Positions 34,816-46,640 of a stretch of 64,000 nucleotides of DNA are shown here, piece after piece. Source of the DNA: Hydractinia symbiolongicarpus (Eukaryota; Cnidaria; Hydrozoa; Anthoathecata; Hydractiniidae); NCBI RefSeq assembly GCF_029227915.1, contig NC_079878.1:16430001-16494000 (forward strand), written 5' to 3'. Positions within the stretch are counted from its first letter, which is position 1, and each line of letters opens with the position of its first letter. The position numbers and the translations under genes were made by a program. The notes beneath the pieces are model-generated. The model did no database searches. It had not been told where the DNA came from and worked only from the letters and a program-made list of their open reading frames with translations.

Positions 34816-36754
34816 ATGCCAAATCTTGAAGGACAGTGCTTAGCTTCACCGCCTGTGGAAATAGAAAATACATTAGACCATGAAATCAAACATTCAAGGA
34901 AAACAGACATGTGTACAGACGAGTTCTACAGCAGCATAAAAAAAGATATGGATGCAGCAAAAGCTTTGGCAGATGTACTAAAATGCCAAGATGTAAATAA
35001 ATTTGTAAATATAATCAACCAATGTCATGGTACACTACTTACATCGGGAATTGGTAAGTTGGATTTAAATGCAATAAAAGTATGTTTATCCTTAAAGAAG
35101 GGAAAGGGGTCATATAATAACGAACAAAAACAAATAAGTAGTAGAAAAGCGTCGTTTAATTTTTGTAGAGACGGTAAAGGGGTCTAAAGGGCGTATGTAC
35201 GGAGTTGGGAAGGATGGTGTGGGTATGTCAAAAGCGGTTTTTAGCGAAAAAAGGGAAGAGAGTTGGGGGAAGGGGGTTAAAAATGGGGAATATTTGGGCA
35301 AACGTGCTTTTTAAATGGCCCTATCTAGCTGTTTTTATGCAAAATACATACTAATACTACTAAAACCTTTAAAACTAACCAAAGGTTGCACAAAGTTTGT
35401 TCTAAGTTTGTCCTTGAAAGGCTTCAAACGGAATGAAAATATTATGCACTACACCTTCCTGAAACTAAATAAACTAAGCATAGCACCATCACATTTTTTA
35501 CCGTAACTATATTTTTAAGAATCTGGCTGAAAAAAATTCAGATGTAAAACATAGGCGTGATAAATAGAAAATCCTGGCAGTGATCCTTATTATTTTGTCA
35601 GAGGTTACTACATCATAACCGTATTACAGGTTTTATTGCTCTAAAGGCTTTTTCCAGTACTGTCTTGGAAAACATTTCCTTGAAAATTTAGTTAAAAATT
35701 CACGTAAAATGTATTTTTCCTAGTTTTGTTGGCCATCCTGCTATACTGCTCTGCTAAGTTCTTTTTAGAAATACGTTGACTCCTTTGTTATCTCCCTGCC
35801 CTATCATTGTATGTGCTTTTAGGTAAATCCGGAATTGTAGCAGAAAGAATGTCAACATCCTTGTCTTCCACTGGCACGCCTGCTCATTATGTTCATGGTG
35901 CTGAATGGACACATGGTGATCTTGGTGAGTCTCTCAAAAATGCTCTAAGAAACTTCCTCATTTTTCTGCACGCAAGACAAACATAAGTTAACAAAAGCTA
36001 TTTTTTGTAGTAATTTGTGTCGCAACAATTCCAACAAACAAATATAATTGCGAAAATCAAATGCTAATCAGAGACAACGAAATAGATTTTCTTTTTTACA
36101 TATTTTCGGTTGGAAATTATTTAGAAAGGTAATTTTCTTGATTTTAGGCAAGGGTCGACGCGACGATGTTGTCATATTCTTCTCACACAGTGGTAACACG
36201 CGTGAGTGCGTGTTCGCTGCCAATCACCTTCGTCAACGCGGCGTACATATATTGTCTATTATTGGTCATGATGATTGCGCACTAGCGAAATGTAGCGATG
36301 CTTTTATTTGTTATAAATTGGACCATGAGTTAGGAGAACCCATTGGTGGAGTGCCAACTACAAGCATCATCCTTCAAGTAAGATATAATCCTAATATAAC
36401 GAATCTTGGACATGAGGAATGCTTTACTACTATCGTAATTTGATATAACTCGTATAGTATCTGTAAATAGAAAGACGTTTCTTTGAATGAGGAAATGATG
36501 ACAATGATAAAAGTTATACCCCGACTGGAATCTCTGTCTTGCACTCGTGAGATTTCAGTTGGTTTGAAAATGTTTTCCCCGTCTGATTTTGCGATCTCGC
36601 TCTCGTCTCTGTTTATTTTCAGGAGATGGTGATCAATGCTGTCGTGTGCGAATTAATTCGAAGGAGACGATACACAAAAATAGAGTTTGCGCGTAATCAC
36701 CCCGGTGGTTCATTGGGGAAAAAATTGTGTGACACACCTGAAATGCCAAAGTAA
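34816..36754 (+). CDS. SIS-domain sugar-phosphate isomerase-like protein (KdsD/KpsF family), four exons
   Basis: Exons 34816-35053, 35823-35924, 36148-36377 and 36623-36754 have canonical GT-AG junctions and keep one frame of 233 codons. The SIS core is clear: LLTSGIGKSGIVAERMS, STGTPAHYVHGAEWTHGDLG, DVVIFFSHSGNTRE, GEPIGGVPTTS and ARNHPGGSLGKKL. Residues known to matter in bacterial arabinose-5-phosphate isomerase (Lys of GKSG, His of THGDLG, Glu of SGNTRE, His of NHPGG) are present. The C-terminal CBS pair of bacterial KdsD is absent. It may interconvert aldose and ketose phosphates; the substrate is unknown. The start at 34816 is the first ATG in the exon. This looks like a complete, intact gene. 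Confidence 0.9.
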
Positions 36755-37012
36755 CTTGTTGTCATGAAATGTTTCAAGAATGGTGCTTTGTGTCATGCGC
36801 AAGTGGGTAAGGCACAATGACAAGACTTGCACATGCAACAAGAGGTTTTCTAAATTTATCGGAATCTTGCGAATTTATCGGATTTTTTTTTAATTTGACG
36901 CCAATTATTGAGTGTCTATTGTACAACGAAATTTCAAATGCAATATCGGACATTTAATTTCTAATGATAAATTTTATTTTCATTTGACTGAGTTTTTCTC
37001 GCATTTTTACTG

Positions 37013-37290
37013 GCACGAAATATATGCTATATATATTTTTTTTAATTTCACAGTGCAAAAAGCTTATATTTTTGCTCTGATTGGCTGAAATAGCGTGCAA
37101 AAAACTTATATTTTATTTCTGATTGGTTGAGTAAAGTTATAGTTTTCTTGAAAAACGAGAATTTGTCGTGTAATTTATTTCAAGATTTTCTTCTCAAATT
37201 ACACATTAATATTCAAAGAAAACAATTATTCACAGTTCAATTATTCTCTTGTTCGCATATAGTCATTAGGATTGAGAATGTTTAGCTCAC
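37013..37290 (+). repeat. Dispersed repeat downstream of the SIS gene
   Basis: Partner of 25610-25890. It contains an internal tandem pair of ~43 bp, each with GTGCAAAAA-CTTATATTTT and CTGATTGG. It begins ~259 bp after the SIS gene stop codon. Confidence 0.75.
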
Positions 37291-37504
37291 CTGTAACTTC
37301 AGAGAGACACATTAAAGGATACTTTAATTTGATTATTCGAAATAGGAAATTTATCATGATTTACATTTTACGATCATATATTGCTTGCAATAACTTTTCC
37401 CGCTTTTGAACAAAGAACTTTATGACCCATGACTGAAATTAAACAATGATCTACCGAGTAGACCAAAAAAAACAAGTTTTTTTTCGCTTTTTAGTTCTCG
37501 TATG

Positions 37505-38302
37505 TTTCACTCGCCCTTGGAGGAAAGAATACGGAAGGAGAAACAACTCTTTTAAATCTATTGAAACACTGCGTGAGGTTCTAGCAGGTGTCTGTATAGA
37601 AACTTAATTTGAAATTTTGGCGGTTATGTGACTAAATTATTCGTGAATAAGAATTCGCAACTATGATTGGTTATAAAAACAATTAGATAATTTGATGATG
37701 AATTTGATAATATTATCAAAACAAGAAGCCATATTGAAATCGGTAAAATTTCTTTTGTTCTTATGTTAACATAATTAGCGAAGAAGCACATGCTCGACAC
37801 TTTTGTAAACAAAAAGAAAAAGTTTATATCTCGTTTTAAAACGACGTTCTGTTATAAGAAGTTATTTCTTTAGTTAGAATAAACATTATTCCAGCACACA
37901 TTTTGTCGGCACTCGTCCGGCGCATATCTATCTATATTGTTTTTCATGATCAAAGTGGTATACTCAAGCCTGCAAAAATAGGTGAATATCATGGTTAAAC
38001 ACTTATTTTCAAACGTATTGTTGAAGTTTTTAATAGCAATGTTTACCGTCTTATATTAGGCACGCTTTCCATACAAATATCACGTGCCTGCAGCGTGTTA
38101 CAGTCAGATTTCAGTAGAAAAAAGTTAGCCCCTATTAAAGGAGAATATGGAATTTGATCAATTTTTTGCGAAAAAGACTCGGTCGAGCACCTTACGCACT
38201 GATTCTTTTGAAATTAAAAACAAAAGAAAATTGAATACATTTAAAGCGTACAGAAATGAAGTTGTTTCTCCTTCCGTATTCTTTCCTCCAAGACTCGCCT
38301 AA
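37505..38302. repeat. Inverted repeats ~750 bp apart
   Basis: TTGGAGGAAAGAATACGGAA followed by GGAGAAACAAC at about 37516-37546 is repeated in perfect reverse complement at about 38257-38288. The arms may bound a MITE. The sequence in between is AT-rich and contains a CGACACTTTTGTAAAC block and a 51-codon open frame overlapping the right arm. Confidence 0.6.
38147..38302 (+). CDS. Small ORF, 51 aa, unrecognised
   Basis: ATG at 38147, stop at 38300-38302. It begins MEFDQFFAKKTRSSTLR, is rich in Lys/Arg/Ser, and ends FFPPRLA. The first residues (Q-x2-F-F-like) faintly resemble a short interaction motif, but that is weak. The 3' part lies in the inverted repeat described above, so it may be a piece of a MITE that happens to be open. 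Confidence 0.2.
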   Translation: MEFDQFFAKKTRSSTLRTDSFEIKNKRKLNTFKAYRNEVVSPSVFFPPRLA

Positions 38303-41300
38303 CTATAAAAAACTCAAAAAATATTTTTAATATATTTCTCGGCACGATACTGTATATAATTTATTGATTTATTTGTGTTTTAAGGTTTCGAACCTTGTTT
38401 CATATTATTATTGCACATTGTCACTTTCTTTAGTAGTGGAAAGTAAAGTCGATTTTTTTTAATTTTCTGGCATTACAGAAAAAAATTTGTAACATATATA
38501 TAGTGCAACATATATTTAATTTGAAATTTTTACTTTTAAACATATACCTTGTGAAGGTGATTAAGGTACAAATCGAAACTTCGTGTACTGGGACGTTTTT
38601 AGAATTAATTGGTCAGCGGCCGAAGGGAGCCTGACCTTTGGTTTTCCCTTTGCGTTGGTCGTTGTCGTGGTGTACCGATGTTTAAGGGTATAGCTATAAG
38701 TTATCCTGTTGTTGTTCTGAGCAAATAAGGTACAAGGACTATAACAACTGGCTGTGTATTCATTTTAATATTCTATATTCCTATAGATAACGAGTTTTAT
38801 GTTTTGTATTTTTATATATGTTCTTGATTTCTGTGGTATCTAATGATACGATTTCTGGGGTATCTAACGATACTTCTTTTCTCTCTTTTGAGCAAAAGAA
38901 ATGTCTATTTTGTCATCCAGGCCACGCGTGTCTACCATTCGCCTCGCGCAAGCTTACATGTAAATAGCTAGCTAGAAGGCATGATTTCAAACTTTTATGT
39001 GATTGCATCAACTATACCTATAAGCTAAAACGTTGATTTGCTTCTTCAGTAAAACCGTAACCAGTGCTGGATATCTTCGCTCTGGTCTGTCTACTCCTTC
39101 TCACAGTACGTGTTGCTATATCTTTTTTGCCAACATTTTGTTTTAAACTTTGGGTTATAGATATGCCAGTGTTTACAAAAGTTAAAAAGTTTGCGGTTTT
39201 TTTGCACATGCGCAAGGATTTCTGTAGGCAGAAAATATAAACAACGGACCACATTAATCAAAAAAAACCATCCAAAAAAGAAATATTCGCTTGAAATTAT
39301 TGAGAATTTTTAAGAAGAATTAGTAGAATATAGTTATAATTAATTCCAGTTTCTCTTGGATCTTATGCTACCCAAAAATATCTTTAATCTTCAAAGCGCG
39401 CGCATGCCCATTGCTCTCAAAATAAAATCAAAACAACTACGTCACGCGGAAAGTGGTCTATAGCTGGCGCTAGCTCTTTAGCTATACTATTTTGTTTAAG
39501 TAACCTAGCTATTAGCTTAATTAGGTCATTTTCATACTTTAAAGAGAAGGGTCAAATATAAATTTTTTTCAAAAATACATTTTTGACGTTCGTTTACCTA
39601 AATATCAATTTGGTTTAGTATCACTGGGACTAACTTAGCTCATTTAAACGGAATAGCTTATTTTTCAATTTTAAAAAAGCGCCCAGGTAATTTCCTCAAA
39701 GTTCAATTAGCGCCAAACACTTATTAAGTACCCCCTTGATTAAGCGCCCACCCTATAAAGGGGGCGCTTAATCAAAGACTGCCTTGAAAAACTGGGCGCT
39801 TGTTTGAATTTTTTTTTCTCTTTTATTAGGAATAAATAAAAACATGTGTCGTCTTTAATTTCTACAATGCTAGGAAAAGATTTTAAGCGCACCCCTCAAT
39901 TGACCGCCCCCTGTCTGAAATTTAAGTGCTCAGGGTACTTGTTCGGATCATTATGGTACAGTAGTATGTAAATATCGTGACCAATAATGCTATTATTTTA
40001 AATTTAGAAGCACATAAATGTTGTTCTAATATCTAAATATTTAGTGTGTATCCTGCGTTATATCGAGGTCCTGGAGAAGTTCTCAGATTCTCCAGCGCTC
40101 GTTTTCTCAATATCCATGCTCTGTGGTTTAATTTGGCGATGGAAAGATTTTATTTTATTTTTCATGTAGCTTACAAATTTGATCTTAAAAGCTTTAGAGC
40201 ACAGAAAAGAAAAAAAAAAGATTTTTTAAACAAAAACGTGATTTATATTAAAACAAAAAGAAGTCAAATTTAACCTAGTTTTCTTTGTCCTATTTTTTAA
40301 GTTGATTTTTTTGCATAGAATTTGGCGAAAGATAAATATAATTTTAGCGAGCATTTTTTTTGAAAATGGATGCAAAAAAATAAATTTGGCGAGCATTTAA
40401 TTTGACGATGGATAAAAAAAATTAAATTTGGCGAGCACTTAATTTGGCGATTTTAGAACAAAATCCCAAGATCGCCAAATTTAGTGCTCGCCAAAATTTG
40501 TACGAATGAGGTGGTTGGTGTCATTTTCCCCATGTTTCCCATTAAAATCAAGACCCTGCACACGAAAAACGTAGTGAATCCATGACCTTGCTTATTCCTT
40601 AAAATAACCTTTTTTAAGGGGCGGTTTATATGGAGTCGAGGCGGATCGGCAAACCGAGCTGACTCCCTTGCCGGGCTGGATTTTAACTTGTGTTTATATG
40701 CAAAACCAATCAATCAATTAAAATCTCACCATTACAGGTGCCTTTCACCTACCAATTATATTTACCCATAAAATCACGTGACTTAGTCTTCTTTAAAAAC
40801 GAGACAACACATTTTTTCTCTTTCCTTTTTCACCTCGCTAATCATCGCACGTGGTTTGTTTTTGATCAGTTACTAAATCTGTTAATAAGCATTGGCAACA
40901 AATAAATCGAGAAAGAATTTTATAGAGGTAACCCTTACGTTATAAACAGACCCTTCATTATGACCGATCGCTTACGCCAGGTCGGGTTGTTTTGATTGTA
41001 TCAAGAATCAATTTCACTACCCGAGCAGAAAGCGGTATAAGAAACAAGGCCTGTGCGTCTGATGAAGCCCTTGTTTCTCAGGTCATCCCTTTACCCACAC
41101 AACATCCTTTCTTTACATACAATACTTCGATTAATTAACATTGAAAAAGCATCTTAAATGGGGAAATCTTGGCGTAGAGAGTATTTGTTGAATTTGCGGA
41201 ATTTGCGCAAAATACGCCCTATCAAATCAACGCTAAATTTATTCTTATATCTATTTATCTTTAGATTTACCAAATTGCTAGATTGCTCGCGATATACAAA

Positions 41301-41755
41301 TTTCTTAATCAGTCTTTAAATCGCTCTGGCATCTTCTGTAGTGCGAAATACGTGGCTGTTAAGTGCCGAAAAGAAAGTTTCATGCATTTTTGATAGCAAT
41401 TAAGTAAAAATTTTCTATACTTTGCATTTGCAAAAAAATTTGAGCAGTAGGGCGCAAAGCGTTTGAATTTCGGGAGCAAGCATGTTTTCTCGGGCTACAT
41501 TGACCCCCATAAGTTGTCCTTTGGTCCCAATGAATGGATTAGGTTAATTCTCTGTTAGTTCTTAACAAGCGGGTGACATATTCTCGCCCCTCTATTTTAT
41601 GAGTGCCTACGATTTATGGGTGCGACTTATTCTTAGTTAGGTATGGTTGATCTTACCACTGCCATAGGTCATATAGAAAGGCACATACTATGGGTAAAAA
41701 AGTTGGTGCAGGTGCTTATTATGATAACACAAGCTATTTGACGGGGAAACTGCTG
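38303..41755. other. Intergenic repeats, no gene seen
   Basis: Contains a GCGCCC-type MITE around 39680-39930 with a hairpin GATTAAGCGCCC / GGGCGCTTAATC (39738-39774), and a GGCGAGCA-type repeat at 40320-40500 with inverted copies of AATTTGGCGAGCACT and AGTGCTCGCCAAA. Also contains a 41.0-kb CTTGTTTCTCAGG block. No coding exon could be supported. Confidence 0.5.
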
Positions 41756-41756
41756 T

Positions 41757-42384
41757 CGTCATCACTTTTGTTGAGGTTTATGGTTTCACTTTCAATTCCG
41801 AAGGTATGAAATCCAGTCTTTCTAAAATTGAAGCTTTGAAAAATGTTCACCGTCCGTCAGATCGAAAATCTTTACCAAGTTTTCTGGGTCCTAGCAACTA
41901 CTTAAAGAGATTTATCCCAAATTACAATTGTATCACACATCCACTCAAAAATTTATTAAAAAAAGATGTTAATTTTATTTGGACCGAGGAATGCGAAAAT
42001 ACTTTCCAAAAACTTACAAATTCATTAACCAGAGAGTCATGCATTACTTATTTCGATAATAACTTCAAAAAAGTCCTAGTAAAGAAGATGCTACAGTGAT
42101 TAATTATGGTTCACGCGCTCTTACTAAAACTGAACAGAATTATTCACAAATCGAGCGCGAATGTTTGAGCATTAAATATGCGTGTGAACGTAACAGATTA
42201 TACATTTTGGGCAGGTCATTTCATTTTTAGAATGATAATAAAACATTTGTTGCTTTACTAAACAAACCGCTGTCCATACTTTCACTGCGAATTGAAAGCA
42301 TGCTGCTCCGTGTTCAAGGCTATAATTTTAAGGCACATTACATCCCTACGAACAAAAATATTTCCGATTATAGTAGTTGAAATC
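41757..42384 (+). pseudogene. Ty3/Gypsy pol fragment: RT thumb and RNase H
   Basis: Encodes GFTFNSEGMKSSLSKIEALKN, SFLGPSNYLKRFIPNYNCIT and PLKNLLKKDVNFIWTEE (end of reverse transcriptase) and then, with frame breaks, NYGSRALTKTEQNYSQIERE and YILGRSFHF (RNase H). This is the order of a Gypsy-type retrotransposon pol. It ends abruptly at 42384, where a hAT terminus begins, and its integrase continues at about 46640. No LTR was found. Confidence 0.85.
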
Positions 42385-42726
42385 CAGGGGCGGATCCAGT
42401 GTACGTCAGCGCCGTCACGCGACTGACATAATTTTTACTAAGAATCGTAAAAAATAATAGGGTACTGTGATCCCGCAGGCCCTGTAGAGCTTTATTTTAC
42501 GGACCTTCCTCTTCCGTGACTGAGTTGATGGATACGGCAAAAAGCGACTGACATCCGAAGAATTTTCATGCAAATTGATTGGCTTGCCGGCCGAAATAAC
42601 GTATTCTGATTGGTTTACAAAAAACTGACGACTTTGACCCATATTTACGGTATTCGAAGTGTGATTCAGCCTGTATTTTCTTATAATAATTAAAGCTTTC
42701 ATAAACCGATACCGTGTAATTAAAAT

Positions 42727-42842
42727 TTCGGACCAAACGAAAGCAATTAGGTGAGCTTTTTCGGACCAAATGAAAGCAATCAAAGGCTTTTCGGACCAAA
42801 TGAAAGCAATCAAAGGCTTTTCGGACCAAATGAAAGCATGCA
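42727..42842 (+). repeat. Subterminal ~30-bp tandem repeats of the hAT
   Basis: Four units start TTCGGACCAAA(C/T)GAAAGCA (about 42728, 42760, 42790, 42820), with the spacer ATCAAAGGCTT in the middle ones. They lie between the hAT terminus and the transposase start codon, where hAT transposases typically bind subterminal repeats. The spacers are not unique, so this is not a CRISPR. Confidence 0.8.
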
Positions 42843-42892
42843 GGACTTTATAATGGGTGATCAGGGCGTATTGTTTCTCTTTTCGAGAAAGC

Positions 42893-45850
42893 ATGGCGAC
42901 TTACGACATGTTTGACCGAATACGTGCTGAAATGAGAAGTAATAATTTTTTGTATATGCAAGAAATCTATGAGAAATCATTAAAAAAAATCAAATCTTTG
43001 TGTCACAAAGATCTTTACCAAAGCTTAAACGATGGAACAATATCTCGAAATTTTAATGCAGAGGTTTATTTTCCAAAGTTATTGTGGAGGAAAGACCCAG
43101 GGAGTTCTGCAATTGCTTTGTGGTGAGGTAAATAATATTCTTTTGTTATCTCAAACACTTATATATTGAATAAATTATTTAATAGGCCATTCAAAGTTGT
43201 TTTCTTTGGCCATCTGCCAAATGATCTTTTGCATAATTGTTTTAATAGCTTTGATTCAAAAGAATTTCGGCAAAACAAAGTAGCTAGCTAGAGATTAAAA
43301 GGATCATGTTCATGCTGTTGTGTACAAGATTTTTTGTTATAATATTGCAATAATAACATATAATATTTAAACATATTTTTAAATTTGATTTAATAACTAT
43401 AGCCTAGCTAGGTAGCTAAACTGTAAAAAAGTTGAACCAATGAAGTAAATATATATATATAGTAAATAAACCACAGGCTTTTAAGAACATTTAGCTTTTA
43501 AATTAATATTTCCATGAATGTGAAGTTAGTTTTGACAATTTACTTTTTCGTTGAATAAAATAAGTTTGTAAATGGTTGTGACATACTGGTTAATCATGCA
43601 TGTAGTTTACTATCTTGTTTTAGTTCTGAAGCCACTGGGAATTGTTTGTTCAGCTCCATGTCCCTGCTTCTTGTTGGCGACAACACACTGGTTGACGAGC
43701 TGCGACATTTAACTTCGTTAGAACTTTTTCTTCACCCTGAGGTATATAGTAAGCATCCTGTTTTAGTTTCTTGCTATGAAAAACATCAAGGTAAGTCATT
43801 TAAATCTTTTAATTGTATTTTACATATGAGCATGTCTTTTTCTGCAACTGAAACTGGTGTAACACCAATAGACTTTGTGAGAAATGAAGCTGTTTTGAAC
43901 TGTACTAACCAGACTTGGTGTAGTTTGCTGTGCATGTTTGCTTTGTCTACGGTAACATCAAAAAACATCTTTTCCTATTTCCCTGACTGTGGTGATGAGA
44001 GAGATAAACTTTTATTTAACTGCAAAATTGAACCCATGTTTACATCATTAAACGATAAAGTTACTGATGCTCATATTTTGTTTTGTCTGCAAGGTGTTCA
44101 TGCAGAATGTGGTCAGACTTTTAAAGCCAACCATTTTGTGCCAGTATTATTTCTTCCTAATGGTACCAAAAGGAAACTAATTCAACATTCCAAAAAAATC
44201 TTGCCGCAGTCTAAAAAACCCTGTTTGTTCCCAAAAGATGGGAAGGTACAATCAAAGTTGTCGTTTTGGACAGACCAGCGCAGCGACAAACTTATTTTGC
44301 CTACTTGTAAGAAAAAAGACTTACCCCAAATAAAAGAGGAGCACAAAACTGTTGTTGATGTTTCTTCTATGCCTCCTTTTGCTGGTAGTAGTAAAGTTAA
44401 TTCAGATACTGTTGTTTGTGATAGTGCATTGTCCAATGCACCAGACACAACTACTAGTCATCCTCTGTGTTCATCTTTAAACTATCCTCAAACTTATTTT
44501 GATGTCTCAGATTACACAGATAAAGTTTTTCAAATAAAGGATGATCCATTAAAAGTTCATGAACTTATCCAAAATGTTTATAAACCTGATCATTCTTATA
44601 AATTTCCGAAAACAAATAGGTCTTTTCGTTTTGAGTGGTTAACAAAGTTTTCCTGGTTATGTTATTCACCCAAGGTTGATGGAGCTTATTGTCTGCCATG
44701 TGTTTTGTTTGGACACAAGTTTTCTTCCAAATTAAGTAAAATTAAAAAACTGTTTTCTGAACCTTTTAAGTACTGGCCTGATGCTTGTGCCAACTTTGTG
44801 AAACATGAGTCAAGTACTGGCCTTCATGCTTACACATCTGCTACGTTTACTAGTTTTATGGCTAACTATTTTGGTAATTCTCAGCCGATTGATGTGCTTC
44901 TTGATACTAACCATCAGAAGAAAATTACTGAGAACAGAAAGAAATTGATACCAATTGTTCAGGCCATTATTTACTTTGGTAGACAAGGGCATGCTTTAAG
45001 AGGTCACCGTGATGACTCACAATATCATGGTGAATTAGGAGAATTTTCTGGTGGTCGGGTAGGAAATTTTGTTGAACTTTTGAATTTTAGAGTACAAGGT
45101 GGAGATACAGCTCTTGCTGACCATCTTAAAACTTGTCCCAAAAATGCTACATACATTTCTAAAACTACCCAGAATGAATTAATCAACTGTTGTGGATCTG
45201 TAATTTTGGATGAAATAATCCAAGAAGTAAAATCAAACACTTTCTTTTCTATTCTGGCAGATGAAGCTGCTGATTTATCTAATAAAGAGCAAATGTCCTT
45301 AGTTTTACGTTTTGTTGACAGTAATTTGAATATACGTGAGGAGTTTGTTCAATATATTCATTGTGATGAAGGGCTGGCAGGTAAAGACTTGAAGTCTGTT
45401 CTCTTAAAGTCACTTCATAACCTGACTTTAAATATTAAGGACTGTCGGGGTCAAGCATATGATGGTGCAGGTGCTGTTGCTGGGTATAAGAATGGACTTT
45501 CTGCCCATATTCTTAATTTAAATAAAAAGGCTATATATGTTCATTGCAACAGTCATCGTTTAAATTTAGCAGTTGGAAAATCTTGTACAATCAGCTTAGT
45601 TGCCCATGTGATGGCTAAAATAAAACACATTTCCTATTTCTTTAACTATTCTCAAAAAAGACAGCAATCCCTTATGATTAACATAGATAAATATAGTCCG
45701 ACTTCTAAAAAAACTAAATTAAAGGATGTTTGCCGTACTCGGTGGGTTGAACGAATTACTGGTTTAGATCTCTTTCAAGAGTTATATGTGCCTATTTATG
45801 TTACTTTGGAAGAGATGAAATTAAACTTAAATCGACAGTTCAGATGTTGA
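42893..45850 (+). CDS. OTU-like/DUF4371 hAT transposase, C-terminally truncated
   Basis: Exon 1 is 42893-43122 (phase 2, donor GTGAGG). The intron is 501 bp. Exon 2 starts at 43624 after GTTTTAG, and joining restores a Cys codon. Exon 2 opens with an OTU-like Cys box, ATGNCLFSSMSLLLVG (Cys 43643-43645), and has an NHFVPVLFLP His box (His 44132-44134). Then come a TTF-like finger (AYCLPCVLFGHK) and the DUF4371 RNase-H-like domain with ILADEAADLSN, AYDGAGAVAG and VHCNSHRLNLAVG. A one-base frameshift near 45832 would extend it to 45899, but the hAT dimerisation region is absent. The upstream 43123 junction avoids an in-frame TGA. Confidence 0.85.
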
Positions 45851-45899
45851 TAAAGTTTTAAATAAATTTGCTAAAGATAAAAGAAGACTTGAATTAATA

Positions 45900-46640
45900 T
45901 AAATTTTTCCACTATACAATCTAGAACAAATTAATGAATAAATAAATAAATAATTAAATCTTACCCACTCCTAATTGAAAAAAATAGTAACCATTTATAT
46001 AAAATAAATTCCCCTTCCTCTTGTTTACGTTGTGTCGTTATCTTTCTGCAGGTTCAGCTTGCTCCGGCTGATAGTACCTGTTCTAGGAGGCTTTGTCAGG
46101 GGCTTTAATAACTTTCTATTTTTATATCAATTCCTTTTCTTTAACCCCCCCCCCCCCCCCCTTTTCCGAGTTCGGCTTGCTCCAGCTGATAGCACTCGGT
46201 TGATTGGAGCAGACTGTCCATGTCTGGAATAGCTAATATTACGTTATTAGCTGTTTCCTAGGCATGCTGACGAGCCCTGATATTGGGCGAAACAGTCTTA
46301 AAATATATGAATTTAAACCGTTGTTTTTATTTTTCCTACACTTTTTTGCAACCCTTTACAAGATTGTTTGTTATTTTGCTGTCCATTCGAAACAAAAAAC
46401 GTCTCTAACAGAGCTAATAATTTGGACATTAATTAGGCCGTTTATAGTGCGTAGAGGCTCAAAATAGCGAAAGTTTAATGAGACGTATGTTAATCAAATT
46501 TCTAATTTTGCCTTACCGAACACTATTACCTTAGAACGCTTGAAAAAACGAAACTAAGAAAGATAAGTTTTTACAATGTTTAATCGAGATTATCAAAACA
46601 GGAAAGTGGTATATTTTAAACGAGCCCTGAAAACATGATT
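45900..46640. other. Gene-free junction with a dispersed repeat
   Basis: Between the broken hAT and the Gypsy integrase. It includes the 46050-46320 repeat, an 18-nt C-run at 46146-46163, and AT-rich DNA. The right boundary of the inserted material cannot be fixed. Confidence 0.5.
46050..46320 (+). repeat. Dispersed repeat with CAGCTTGCTCC motifs
   Basis: TTCAGCTTGCTCCGGCTGATA and a second TTCGGCTTGCTCCAGCTGAT copy (shared core CTTGCTCC-GCTGATA) lie ahead of CCTAGGCATGCTGACGAGCC and TTGGGCGAAACAGTCTTAAA. Reverse complement of the repeat at 10280-10440. It could be a SINE or MITE family. Confidence 0.65.

Larger units (their letters stand above)
42385..45899 (+). mobile_element. 3'-truncated OTU-hAT transposon inserted in Gypsy
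   Basis: The left end CAGGGGCGGATCCAG at 42385 is a classic hAT terminal inverted repeat. A 30-bp subterminal repeat array and a two-exon transposase follow. No matching CTGGATCCGCCCCTG end is found downstream, and the coding region dies at 45850-45899 before the hAT C-terminal domain, so the 3' end is missing. It separates the Gypsy RNase H from its integrase. Confidence 0.75.

Noticed and set aside
40046-40273. 75-codon frame and an alternative exon-like frame after TATTTAG
   Set aside because: No family motif, and it runs into Lys-rich low-complexity sequence.
42727-42842. CRISPR-like direct repeats of about 30 bp
   Set aside because: The spacers are themselves repeated, there are only four units, and the array lies inside a eukaryotic transposon.
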